This document shows positions 12,241 through 23,003 of a stretch of 64,000 bases of DNA, piece after piece. Position 1 is the first letter of the stretch. The number at the start of each line of letters is the position of its first letter. The notes under the pieces were generated by a model. It saw only the letters and a list, made by a program, of their open reading frames with translations. It did not search any database and had not been told where the DNA came from. Made by a program: the position numbers and the translations under genes. Source of the stretch: Liriodendron chinense (taxonomy: Eukaryota; Streptophyta; Magnoliopsida; Magnoliales; Magnoliaceae); NCBI GenBank assembly GCA_003013855.2, contig ML058370.1, forward strand, positions 1,364,001-1,428,000. The letters run 5' to 3'.

Positions 12241-13759
12241 CGATTTTATTTTTTTTAGGGAGGAGAAACTAGAAGAAAATCGAATAAAAAATCTTTTTTT
12301 TTTTTTACAAAATAGGGGACTCTTGTGCGTCTGACCGATACCTGGACAATATCATCCAGGCATCGACGATATTTGGAGCCCACAGTACAAAAAATCATGA
12401 TATTTTACCGATATATCGTACGATATTATCGATATCGAGTCGATCATTTTTTTTGTTATTATTGGCCCGATATTTATCGACAATGACCGATATCAATAAT
12501 ATCGGCTGATATTATCGATATTGCAATCACTGGCCTATACAAGCCATCCATCCACTGGCTTACCAGATCAACAGCCTCGATCACCATATATGATTGTCAC
12601 ATGTACCATGAGGAAGCCACATTGGACATCACTAATACAAGCTGCATAATAGCATTTCCCATTAGGCAATAGTTGCAATTCAATCCTGTGCTACACATCC
12701 GAACATATCCTAAACTGCTAAGTCATCCAAACAGGAAATATTGATGTGTTGAACAGTCATCCTTGGAAGAAAAAAAAAGCGTGGGGTTTGATGGAATGAA
12801 TTTTACTTCAAGGTTCATTTGGATACCACCAAATAAGTAACTTTTCTTGCTGATGGCAGCAATTAAGTTACTTATTTGGGATAAGGAAGTTTAGTTAACA
12901 AATGATTATCAATTACTTATTTGCTAAAATGTGCACAAGTATTTCAGTTTTTTTTGCTCTCATAGCGAAAAAGTCAGAACCATCATATAAAACCCCTCTC
13001 CAAAAAGAGAAGTTTTGGGTCAAGCAAATATTTGTGTTTTTCATCCACCTACGTTTGTGTGACGTTAACAACAAGTTGGACATCAAATAAACATTACGGT
13101 GGTCCAGTTAAAGGTTTCAACAATGGATTGTCGATCATCATTGTTTCATATAGTGGGGCTCGCCCTACTTCCACATCTATATGGACAGGTTAGGTGGCAA
13201 ATAAACAACACTGTGGGCCTCATAGAGGATTTTAGCGGTGGATGCTCAATCACCGTTGTTCCCTGTGGTGGGGCCACAGAAGTTTTGGAGCAGGCCGGTA
13301 CTTGTCTTTCCCCTCCATCCAGGTCCACGTGACCATATCAATAGGCTAGATGGAGAAATAAACATTATGGTGCATGGATGGAATAAACATATGTTTCTTT
13401 TGGTATGGTCCAATCAAAGCCGAGCCCCACACTCCTAACATGATCTGACGATGGATGGACAACATGGATGGAATAAATACATTAAGATGGGACCCCAAAA
13501 TGGGCCCCACAACATGGTACAACACACTGGACAACAAGCTATCTAGCAGTGCAGTCCACCAAAGATTTGAGACCCGCTACAACTTGTAACGGCCCACAAA
13601 GGCCTGTGGCCCACTGTCATGGCCAAAACAGGTGGGCCACTTGGGTCGCGTATATACATTGTGGTGGGAGTCCACAATGGGCTGCGATCGAAGTGGGCCC
13701 AGCCCCCACCTTTATTCTTCCTGAATTTGAATCTGCTTTATTTTTTGTTGGCCCACTAA

Positions 13760-13813
13760 GGCCAATGGGCCTTTCTGGTGGTCAGATGGGGTGGGCCACC
13801 TAGGAAAACCAAG
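13760..13813. repeat. Left copy of ~54-bp direct repeat flanking the inserted 5.8 kb
   Basis: This segment, containing 'ggcctttctggtggtcag' and 'gtgggccacct', recurs in the same orientation at about 19626-19680 with only a few differences. It marks the point where the uninterrupted ancestral element was split. It may be a long target duplication or the product of recombination during insertion. Confidence 0.75.
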
Positions 13814-13900
13814 TTTGGCCAATGCTCCATCCTAGCCAATCAACTCGAACAGTTTGTTCCTATCGAGTTGCCTCATGAACTCCTCCCCTAGTGGCCGACA

Positions 13901-13920
13901 CCAACATGGCTCTAATACCA
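13901..13920 (-). promoter_or_regulatory. Primer binding site for initiator-Met tRNA (minus strand)
   Basis: On the minus strand the sequence reads TGGTATTAGAGC, one mismatch from TGGTATCAGAGC, the sequence complementary to the 3' end of plant initiator-methionine tRNA. It lies just beyond the outer end of the left arm. This is where minus-strand DNA synthesis would be primed in a pararetrovirus or LTR retrotransposon read on that strand. I see no counterpart beyond the right arm. Confidence 0.7.
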
Positions 13921-14327
13921 ACTAACGACACAGGAGGCTAAACCCTAAACCCTAACAACACAAACAACGTGTTAACGATGCTAACAACAAGCTAACTAAA
14001 GCCTAGTTCAAATGAACCTAGATGATGAAAGAAAACAAAAATAGAAGAAGCAGGGGGGTTAAATGAAATATCATAAAAACGAAGCTTGAAACAAAACATC
14101 ACACGTATATTGATAAACGACTCTCATTACAGAGACTGAAACTAAAAGACTAAAGACTAATTACAAAACACTCTCACTAATCTTTTACACTAACTCAACT
14201 TCCCACTCAACTTAACTTCCAACGGAACTTTTACAAAATATTAAGATAACTAGAAAACATAAAGATAACTAGCAGAAAGGGGACACATGACAATCCGAGC
14301 GTTATAGACGTTGTAATTATCAGTTGG

Positions 14328-15471
14328 TTAGCCTATATGTGGACACGTCTGATCGGCTTCATTGACTAGCTCGTCAATCCACGAAAGAAGGTAGAAACTT
14401 GGACAGATGTGCGGTAGCATACTTGGATCTCTTGGAGGTTTATGCCAATACTTTGCGTATTTGTTGACAACTGCTTCTTGCAATCGTCTTTTCGTTTCTG
14501 CAGAGGCGTAAACTTCTCCTTCGTAGACATTGTGTCTCAAGGTTCCAAGTAAGCCATTTGTATCGATCTGGATGCAAATCCTGTCGGTTTCCTGGAGTGT
14601 TCTTCGAGTGGCTAGACTAAGGTTACGATAGACGGCCATAAAACCATTTATCCTTGTCTGGATTAGAAGCTCATCATCATATGTAAGTCCTCGATATCGA
14701 GTTGGCCAATAAAGGGCTACAGGAACGGTCTGGATATCGATGTGATGGTATGAAGGATAGTAAATCCTGCCATCTGGACTCCATTCTGGTGGCGCTGACG
14801 TGATCTTCAGATAAAGATAGCTTCAGCAAGTGGTGCTTCGGAGTTTGGTGCAGCTGCTAATGATGCAGTTGGATAGGCCTTTGAGATCTTCTGCAAAGAA
14901 GGTGTGGATACCACCTAAGAAACCATTTTCGAAGAGGTAGCTCTTCAAATCGCGATCTACATAGGCTTCTGCCACGTAGAAATTGCCATTGGAGTGCGGG
15001 TTTCCTGCAATGTTTAGCCCCGGCTCTGGCGGATGAGCCATTTCATGGAGGGCTTTGAAGCGAAGTAACCACTTATTGATGTCGGATTCGAAATTGGGCC
15101 TGGATATCTGAAATAAGATGTTCGGGTAAGCACTGAAGGGCTAACTGGAAAATAGCGTCTCTCTTTTGTGGGAAAAATGAATCCTTGAATAGGGATTCAG
15201 CTTTTGGTTTTTAAAGAGGAGATCGACTATTCCTTAGAAAATATAAATACAGCCTGTTAAGGGATTGCTCCATGAGTGGAGAACTGTGTGCTCCTTGTGC
15301 ATCCCGTAGAGCCTGAAGAATACTAGCTTCTTCGTCAGGTAAGTCTATGGTGCTGATTGGATAGATGCAGGGAGAAAGATGGGAAGGTGTCAAGCGAGAA
15401 GATGATGAAGGTGCCCACAGTGAATCCATGTGATATGTGTGGAGTTGCACTGCCTGTGGGTGCGAAGCCAA
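14328..15471 (-). pseudogene. Broken virus-like/retroelement ORF, left-arm copy
   Basis: Three successive minus-strand open segments (15471-15211, 15041-14823, 14639-14328) are pieces of one protein-coding region interrupted by stops and frame changes. Recognisable pieces are EEASILQALRDAQGAHSS, LKSYLFENGFLGGIHTFF and MAVYRNLSLATRRTLQET. The same region, broken at partly different places, lies on the right arm at 18185-19233. I cannot assign a domain with certainty. A gene of an endogenous pararetrovirus (Caulimoviridae-like) is my favoured guess, because a Met-tRNA primer site lies downstream and no integrase, protease or reverse transcriptase is seen in the arms. A retrotransposon-specific extra gene is the alternative. 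Confidence 0.55.
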
Positions 15472-15701
15472 AATAGTTATAGAGGAAAAACGTCATAGAA
15501 TGAGATGATCAATTTCTATGAGTTTGATTCTATCAATGAACCATGGATATCGCTCATGTATATAATTAGTATAACGGATGGATCTAACAGATATATGAGA
15601 TCTAAGATGTTAATCAAAATAGACAAAACTTCCTCTCTTTCTGGTCAAATGGATAAACGTTGAAAGATCAGGCTGAAAGCATGACAAACTATGCTGGACT
15701 C

Positions 15702-15923
15702 CTATATAGGGTGTATGATTTTCCTTGCGAGCGTCTCATTTAAACGATGCATGAGCATCATACAAATACTTGTGAAATCACCAACAGCTACAACAGGCAT
15801 GCTACGGTATTCATCCCGTGAAGTTTTCCACCCCATGTTCGCAGACAACACGGCCTTCTTGCCTAAACGTCCGCACGACGGGGACTGACCAGTTGAGATC
15901 TTACGCATACGCCTGAGGTTCAC
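15702..15923 (-). pseudogene. Small conserved frame MNLRRMRKIS, left-arm copy
   Basis: A 73-residue open frame beginning MNLRRMRKISTGQSP and containing GKKAVLSANMGWKTSRDEY. Its counterpart on the right arm, 17681-17962, is 93 residues with several substitutions. The frame may be the C-terminal end of a longer protein whose upstream part is lost. No domain was recognised. Confidence 0.4.
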
Positions 15924-16602
15924 AAGTATTTCCTCTAGTAACAGTTCTTATCATCGCTATCGACCTGGTTTCAGAATATAACGGTCACCTGGGTTCCGCA
16001 TATCAACTTTAACCCACTTTTCTACGTATCAAAATTTTCAGTTTTCTAATGCAAGAGATCGCTTTAGAAAGCGCAAATGCAGAGCATACTAATCAGAAAA
16101 CAGTGATAGGTATACGTCGTAAGGACTGTGATTACCAATACCGATCAGGGACTGTCATAAACCTAGTAGAGGAACAGTGATATCATACTTGAAAATACTA
16201 CAGAGAGGAGAGAGACACTAATCAGAAAATCCACATACCTTACATAGGTACTACCTAATAGTCGTCATGGACGGCTTAAACTGACCAAAGAGGATATTAT
16301 GGAGTTTAGATTAACAAAAAAGAGATCATAATCATTAGAAAAATCAAAGCATAATAAGAATATACACGAGGAATCAAAGTCACTGGACAGAAAAACAAAT
16401 AGAAAGACGAGCGCATCCACGTAAGATAGCTATCCTTAGAGCCCACTTGGTCATACCACAATATCGGCCTTCAGTTAACTTCTTTACGAGAGTCAACCAC
16501 CTTAGCACCTCTTCTACCCTAAACCTCTACTCATCTCAACCAAGCTCATCAGCAAAAGGAAAAAAACCTCTCATCTCACATCCTTTTACATCCTCAGATG
16601 CG

Positions 16603-17046
16603 ATGGCCTCATCAACCTATAACCCCGATGAACTCCCAAAGAACCATCCCAATCCAATCTATTCTTTCCTTCGTGCCCAAGCCTTAAGACCTGAACCTAC
16701 TCCTTCAGCCTCTCCTAGCGACGTTGACACTGGTGAAGATGATCTTGATCTAGATCTCTCAAATCTCTTTCTCCATGAACAACACCCAGGTGCTCAATAT
16801 CATCAACCTGCTCCTCATGTTGATGAATATGAAGAACCTCCGGTCGATCATGTAATGCCAGATCAAGACCCTCAATTCATTCCTCCAGATACTTCAGACA
16901 TCAAGAAACTCTTCACTCTTAATGACCTCCCATTCACGGAATGGCACAACAGATTTTGGATGAGCAACGCAAGCTTACATTTGAAGTTCAACAACATACT
17001 CCGCTTATCATTCACAGTAAAGCTCAAATTGCGGAAGTTGAGTTGA
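16603..17046 (+). CDS. Uncharacterised ORF in the spacer of the inverted repeat
   Basis: The ATG at 16603 opens a 147-residue frame beginning MASSTYNPDELPKNHPNP. It is rich in Pro, Asp and Glu in its first 120 residues, including DTGEDDLDLDLSN, and continues to KKLFTLNDLPFTEWHN. The open frame extends upstream without a stop to 16447, but that part is the edge of the left arm, so I prefer the start at 16603. After about 16955 a different frame looks more protein-like, suggesting a frameshift near the end. The frame points into the right arm, in the same direction as that arm's genes, so spacer plus right arm look like one unit. The acidic, disordered N-terminus followed by a short W-containing block is compatible with a capsid/gag-like or viral polyprotein start, but this is not proven. 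Confidence 0.45.
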   Translation: MASSTYNPDELPKNHPNPIYSFLRAQALRPEPTPSASPSDVDTGEDDLDLDLSNLFLHEQHPGAQYHQPAPHVDEYEEPPVDHVMPDQDPQFIPPDTSDIKKLFTLNDLPFTEWHNRFWMSNASLHLKFNNILRLSFTVKLKLRKLS

Positions 17047-17680
17047 GTAGCCTTGGCTCAACCGCAAGTTGAGTAGAAGGTTTAGGGTAGAAGAGGTGTT
17101 AAGGTGGTCGACTCTCGCAGAGAAGTTAACTAAAGGCCGATATTGTGGTATAGCCAAGTAGGCTCTGAGGATATCCATCCTACGTGAATGAGCTCTTGTC
17201 TTTCTATTTGTTTTTCTGTCCAGTGACTTTGATTCCTCATGTATATTCTTATTATACTTTGATTTTTCTAACGATTATGATATCTTTTTTATTAATCCAA
17301 ACCCCACAATCTCCTCTTTGGTCAGTTTAAGCCGTCCATGACGACTATCAGGTAGTACCTATATAAGGTATATGGATTTTCTAATTGGTCTCCCCCTCTC
17401 TGTAGTATCTTCAGTATGATATCACTGTTCCTCTACTAGGTTTATGACAGTCTCTGATCAGGTACTGGTAATCACAGTCCCTACAACGTATACTTATCAC
17501 TGTTTCCTGATTAATATACTCTGCATTTGAGCTTTCTAAAGCGATCTCTTGCATCAGAAAACTGAAAATTTTGATATGTAGAAAAGTGGGTTGAAGTTGA
17601 TATGCGGAACCCAGGTGACCGTTATATTCTGAAACCAGGTTGACAGTGATGATCAGAACCGTTACTTAGAGGAAATACTT

Positions 17681-17962
17681 GTGAACCTCAGGCGTATGCG
17701 TAAGATCTCAATTGGTCAGTCCCCGACGTACGGACGTTTAGGCAAGAAGGCCGTGTTGCCTGCGAACATAGGGTGGAAAACTTCACGAGATGAATACCAT
17801 AGCATGCCTGTTGTAGCTGTTGGTGATTTCACAAGTAGTATTTGTACGATGCTCATACATCATTTAAATGAGACGCTCGCCAGGAAAATCATACACCTCA
17901 TTTATGAGTCCAGCATAGTTTGTCATGCTCTCAACCTGATCTTTAAACGTTTATCCATTTAA
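17681..17962 (+). pseudogene. Small conserved frame MNLRRMRKIS, right-arm copy
   Basis: A 93-residue frame paired with 15702-15923. It reads through where the left copy stops. The two copies share GRLGKKAVLPAN-like and RDEYxSMPVVAVGDFTS-like stretches. Function unknown. Confidence 0.4.
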
Positions 17963-18184
17963 CTAGAAAGAGAAGCAGTTTTGTCTATTTTGATTATCTT
18001 AGATATCATATATCTATTAGATCCATCTGTTATACTAATTATATAATGAGTGATATCCATGGTTCACTGATAGAATTAAACTCATAGAAAGTGATCATCT
18101 CATTCTGTAACATTTTTCCTCTACAGCTACTTTGGCTCCACACCCACAGACAATGCAACTCCACACATATCACATGGATCCACT

Positions 18185-19233
18185 GTGGACACCTTCATCG
18201 TCTTCTCGCTTAACACCTTCCCATCCTTCTCCCTGCATCTCTATCCAACCAGCACCATAGACTTACCTAATGAAGAAGCTAATATTCTTCAGGCTCTATG
18301 GGATGCACAAGGAGCACACAGTTCTCCACTTATGGAGCAATCCCTTAACAGGCTGTATTTATATTTTCTAAGGAATAGTCGATCTCCTATTCAAAAATCA
18401 AAAGCTGAATCCCTATACAAGGATTCATTTTTCCCACAAAAGAGATGCGCTATTTTCAAGTTAGCCCTTCAGTGCCTTACCTAAACATCTTATTTCAAAT
18501 ATCCAGGCCCGATCTCGAACCGACATCAACAGGTGGTTACTTCGCTTCAAAGCCTCTCCATGAAATGGCTCATCCGCCATAGCCGGGGCTAAACATTACA
18601 GGAAACCGGTACTCCAATGGCAATTTCTACGTGGCAGAAGCCTATATAGATCGCGATTTGAAGAGTTACCTCTTCAAAAATGGTTTCTTAGGTGGGATCC
18701 ACACCTTCTTTGTAGAAGATCTCAAAGGCCCACCCAACTGCATCATCAGCAGCTGCACCAAACTCCGAAACACCACTAGCCGAAGCTATCTTTATCTGAA
18801 GATCACGTCAGCGCCACCAGAATGAAGTCCAGATGGCAGGATTTACTATCCTTCATACCATCACATTGATATCCAGACCGTACCTGCAGCCCTTTATTGG
18901 CCAACTCCATATCGAGGACTCGCATACGATGATGAGCTTCTAATCCAGACAAGGATAAACGGTTTCATGGCCGTCTATCGTAACCTTAGTCTGGCCACTC
19001 GAATAACACTCCAGGAAACCGACAGGATTTGCATCCAAATCGATGCAAATGGCTTACTTGAAACCTTAAGACACAACGTCTACGAAGGAGAACTTTACGC
19101 CTCTGCAGAAACGAAAAGACGATTGCAAGAAACAGTTGTCAACAAATACGCAAAGTATTGGCATAAACCTCCAAGAGATCCAAGTATGCTACCAGCACAT
19201 CTGTCCAAGTTTCTACCTTCCTCCGTGGTTTGA
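18185..19233 (+). pseudogene. Broken virus-like/retroelement ORF, right-arm copy
   Basis: Open segments 18185-18484, 18631-18825 and 18967-19233 correspond to the left-arm copy at 14328-15471. The last ends early relative to the left copy through a frame change near 19190. Both copies are interrupted, so neither encodes an intact protein. A 3'-end-like stretch follows, with 'gtttatcaatata' at about 19480. Confidence 0.55.
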
Positions 19234-19625
19234 CGAGCTAGTCAATGAAGCCGATCAGACGTGTCTAAGATAGAGGCTAACCAACTGATGATTACAACGA
19301 CTACAGCACTTGGATTGTCATGTGTCCCCTTCTTGCTAGTTATCTTTATGTTTTCTAGTTATCTTTATATTTTGTAAAAGTAAAGTTGGAAGTTGAGTTA
19401 GTGTAAAAGATTAGTAAGAGTGTTTAGTGTTTTGTAATTAGTCTTTAGTCTTTCAGTTTCAGTCTCTGTAATGAGAGTCGTTTATCAATATATGTGTGAT
19501 GTTTTGTTTTAAATTTCGTTTACGTATACACCATCCATGTCTTCTTAATCGTAGACTACTCCTTATTTATAATATTTCATTTTATGCCCCTTTTCATCGT
19601 CGTGTTTTATACCGTTCATGGTGGG

Positions 19626-19680
19626 CCAATGGGCCTTTCTGGTGGTCAGATGGTGTGGGCCACCTGGGAAAACCAAAGCA
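19626..19680. repeat. Right copy of ~54-bp direct repeat flanking the inserted 5.8 kb
   Basis: Direct partner of 13760-13813. The ancestral element resumes here and continues to 20217. Confidence 0.75.
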
Positions 19681-20220
19681 TCATGGTGGGACTCATCAAT
19701 AGGTCCCACAGCCCCTAGTTGGGTCGAGAATGCAAATCACAGTGGGCTCAAGAAAGCTCAGAGGGTGGATATACGTCCATTGTTTCCCTTGGTGCGATCC
19801 ATCTGAGATTTGGATCTATCTCATTTTTTGGCCCGTGGCCTAAAATGATCTCACATATTAGATGGATGGTGTGGATGGAACATATACATCATGGTGGGGC
19901 CAGCAGTAAACCCCACACTATGGCCTCAAAATAGAGTAGCGCCAGCTGCTGGGGGTCTTCAACACTGGATGTTCCATCACCAGTGTTTCCTATGGAAGTG
20001 ACTGATCAAAATAGTATGTTACTTATCACATATAGGGATTTAGAAATTTTCTTTTAAAAAGCTACTTATCAATAAGTTATTACCAAACATACTTGTCTAC
20101 TCATTGGCTAATAAGTATGTTGTTTACCAAATATACTTATCTGCTTAGTAAGTAAAAAACCAAGATAAGTAGCTTATCTAATAAATAGCTTAAGTAACTT
20201 ACAATCCAAACGGGCCCTAA

Positions 20221-21360
20221 ATGACACAAAGGAATTGTCAACTACAAATGATCAAACAATCTAAATAAGATGGATGCTAATTGTTATTTTCAACCCTTAC
20301 AAATAAAAACGCATGAAAGGAGGCAAAGAGGCAACTAACAGTACTAAGAAATCATGAATCCTTACTTTCTTAGTTTCTTATGTGCAAAAGCAACAAAGAA
20401 ATCAATAAACCATCAAGGAAAAATATGGCACTTTTTTGGAAACATTAGAAGAGTATGCACAACGCCACAAAAGGAGGAATCATCCTGATGACAAACACGA
20501 ATGGTGTCCCATTACACCAAGTTGTTACAACCAGGGAGCCCTTGTTCCATAATCCAGATTGTTGATCTGATGTTCCCACCATGGACGGTGAGTGCAGCAA
20601 GAATCTCCCATTTGGAATATCCTGACCCTTGATTGCCTGGGAGCAAGCCCACGCACATCACCTCTTCTTTGGATATGAAGATTAATCAGCACCAATTTGC
20701 AAAACCAGAAGAGCTTGGTGGTTGGAGCTCTTTAAGTCATCATCTTCAATGGTGATGATAATGAGAAATTGGGTACCAACAGCTAATACAGAAAAAAGGA
20801 ATCCCACCAGCTATCCTGAAAAGAATCAATTGGGTACCCAATTTCTTACCAGCCGTTTGGTGGGCTGTGTTACCAGCCGTTTGGTGGGCTGTGTGGGAAG
20901 AACACAGTGCTAGATGCTTCCCTCCCTCGAAAAAAGCATGAAACATAGTGCCTCTTCTCTCACCTGAAATTCTTCAAATAAAATAAAATAAAATAAACCT
21001 TAGAAGTTAAAAGGAGCCAAGTCACCTGCAATTACATGTTTGTTGGTGAGCAAAGCCATAGACTGGCCAAACCAAGAATGCCTTTACATAATGGACAGTG
21101 ACAACTTTTGGTTATTATGACATTAAAACATTAGGTATTGTTTAGATGTCTACTTAAACATAGAAATACAATATGTTTTTTTTTTCCTTTTTTTCTTTTT
21201 AATGTGACTAGGAGCTAGAGTTACTTGGGGCCTCAGTTCCATGGAACTCACTACATCCAAATGCTGCTCAAGTTCCATGGAACTTTAAGTCAAAGGTTCC
21301 AGCAACCAAACAACACGTTAAGGAGTCTCAGCCTTCTTATAGATAACAATTTGAATAATA
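20221..21360. other. No gene recognised
   Basis: Unassigned sequence. Around 21220-21290 'gttccatggaact' occurs twice, suggesting a small MITE or palindrome, but no target duplication was found. An (AAAAT)n run is at about 20980-20997. Confidence 0.4.
20847..20894. repeat. Perfect 24-bp tandem duplication
   Basis: Two identical 24-bp units, each beginning TACCAGCCGTTTGG. Confidence 0.97.
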
Positions 21361-21655
21361 GAAGACATGATTTCCTAGTAGGACTTGTTTTGCTTATCGG
21401 AAGAAGAGATGGTAAATAATCAATTAGTCCATTGCCCATTTTCCCATTTGATTTTATGCAAATTTTGTGAGTTGTTCAAAGATGAAATGGGTGACAGTTT
21501 TTTTTTTTCCCTTTTATGAATATAAGATATGATTTCCTAATAGGTCCTGTTTTACTTAGCACAAGAAAAGATGGAAAATCATCAACTAGTCAATTGCCCT
21601 TTTTCCTATTTCATTTTATGCAAGTTATCCAAGGTGAAATGGGTGCTGTGGAGAT
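21361..21655. repeat. Degenerate ~155-bp tandem pair
   Basis: The segments at about 21367-21495 and 21528-21650 share 'gatttccta', then a 'cattgccc' or 'aattgccc' phrase, then 'ttttatgcaa' and 'gaaatgggtg' in the same order, with many differences. Confidence 0.7.
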
Positions 21656-21799
21656 ATGTTTGGAATTTGAGGAGATGTGATCTAGTGGTCTGTGCTTGTG
21701 TCCGAAATTTTGTAGATTTGCTTTAACCAAGCCAGCGTATAAGGTGTATTTGGTTGAAAGGAAACAAATCAATATTTCAGAGCATGTCGAATGCCCCAT

Positions 21800-22740
21800 C
21801 CTTGGCTAAATCTAAAGCAGTAGAAACAGCATCATTGGCTGCCTAGGCAAACGAAGTGTTTAGCCCAGCAGACCACGTGACTTTTGAGAAAAAGCAGATA
21901 ATAACAGCAAGGAATGGCGGAATCCCAGGGGATCATTCCCTTCCACACTGAATAGATATGCTGATGCAGGATAGAAATGTATCTCATGGCCTCCCTGAGA
22001 ACCAAAACTGACATCTGTTGGGCATTACTAGAAATGATTGGGCCAGATAAGGAGAGAACGATTTTCCCACTTTCGTCAAAGAAAACTCCAATGTTAGATG
22101 AGCCACCTTCTCTGTTAATGTATCTCAAACATGCACCTCCTGCAACCATCAAGCCCCTGATTATGGATGTCAAGCATGGGGTGGCCCTCCTGACTGGTCC
22201 AAGTCAATTTGTTCCATCTGTTGCTCATATCTGCCAATGACACCCCTTCAAATTCTTTATGAGATAAGGCCAACACGAACATGTTCCCTTTGATCTTTTC
22301 AGCTACTTTCTGCATTGTCGCCTTGTCCTTGTCAATACACCTCTCGTGTTCCAACCAAATTTCCCTAGAATTTTGCCTCTGGATTTGAAAGGGGGAAATG
22401 CTCCAACTTTCCAACACCTCAAACACCTTCACTCTATCTGCCCCCCATCAACCCAAGCATTCTCTGTGGTCTGTTCCACAAAGATTTAGTGAACAGACAG
22501 TGAATCAGCAGGGTGATGCATGGTTTCTTCCTCTTTCTTGCACATGACACAACAGGGTGACATGCTAGAGCCTCTTTGATTCTCCACAGCGAGAATTTTA
22601 CCTTTTGCCACAGTCCAAAGGAAAGCCAAAACCAGGGATGGGGCTAAAGAGGACCAAATGAGCTTAGGGAACTTGACAGCCCCTACCTGTAAATGTTCTG
22701 AAAGCAGGGCTTCGCCGTGAACTTACCTGAAGTCGACCAC
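21800..22740 (-). pseudogene. L1-type LINE C-terminal relic (zf-RVT plus RNase H)
   Basis: On the minus strand, 22740-22445 carries fragments with PKLIWSSLAPSLVLAFLW, then CCVMCKKEEET, resembling the zinc-binding reverse-transcriptase-associated domain. It is followed at 22432-22115 and 22173-21832 by overlapping frames. The latter contains SSNIGVFFDESGKIVLSLSG, a typical start of the RNase H-like domain. Frames change at least twice. This is the 3' third of an L1 ORF2. The catalytic reverse transcriptase part is absent. Confidence 0.6.
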
Positions 22741-23003
22741 TTCCAGATTTTTTATTTATTTATTTTTTTTTTGAGAACTTTCAGCAATTCTAAAACAGAC
22801 ATTTCTGTGAACTAGTTAATTCACAGCAATGAATATTCCTAAAAATGATATTCCAAACCAACTTATCGCCCATTAACACCACATACTCTCTCACCAAAGC
22901 TTCCTTGTCCGCCACTACTATATATAATCTCGGAATCATTCTTCCAATATGCAGTCTCCTACCCACTCACCTTTCCATGGCCTTACTCCATTTCCTTGTT
23001 CAC

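Larger units (their letters stand above)
11566..12540. mobile_element. hAT-type non-autonomous element with exact 8-bp target duplication
   Basis: The element spans 11574-12532 (959 bp). It starts CAGTGTTCACAATATCGG and ends CGATATTGCAATCACTG, giving imperfect terminal inverted repeats. It is flanked by an identical 8-bp direct repeat, GCCTATAC, at 11566-11573 and 12533-12540. CAGTG/CACTG ends with an 8-bp duplication define the hAT superfamily. Both subterminal regions are full of CGATAT-like words in opposing orientation, which could serve as transposase-binding sites. There is no transposase frame. An internal tandem repeat and a GC-rich block are noted separately. Confidence 0.9.
14062..16538 (-). 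repeat. Left arm of ~2.45-kb inverted repeat
   Basis: Reading the minus strand outward from about 16538 gives essentially the same sequence as the plus strand from about 17066 to 19512. Matching landmarks are 'ggtttagggtagaagaggtg' at the inner edge, the MNLRRMRKIS frame, the MAVYRNLSLAT frame, and 'gtaatgagagtcgtttatca' at the outer edge. The arms differ by scattered substitutions and small indels, so they are old or were never homogenised. Confidence 0.93.
17066..19512 (+). repeat. Right arm of ~2.45-kb inverted repeat
   Basis: Reverse-complement partner of 14062-16538. The spacer between the arms is about 527 bp. The outer edge ends near 'tgtgatgttttgttt' at 19494-19509. Beyond it, about 110 bp of unrelated filler precedes the resumed host element at 19626. 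Confidence 0.93.
12811..20217. mobile_element. Composite element with PIF/Harbinger-like ends carrying the large inverted repeat
   Basis: The right end, 'atccaaacgggccc' followed by TAA at 20218-20220, is the reverse complement of the start of the related element at 23007 (TTA then 'gggcccgtttggat'). The left end near 12811, 'ggttcatttggataccacc', is a decayed form of the terminus at 4161. The next kilobase (12830-13813) is the reverse complement of much of 25.5-26.5 kb. The last 600 bp (19626-20217) is the reverse complement of parts of 23.0-24.25 kb. The middle, about 13814-19625, is absent from those relatives and is therefore an insertion. No transposase was found. Confidence 0.6.

Noticed and set aside
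13930..13960. Telomere-like repeat 'aaaccctaaaccctaac'
   Set aside because: Only about two and a half units, so it does not indicate a telomere or a meaningful interstitial array.
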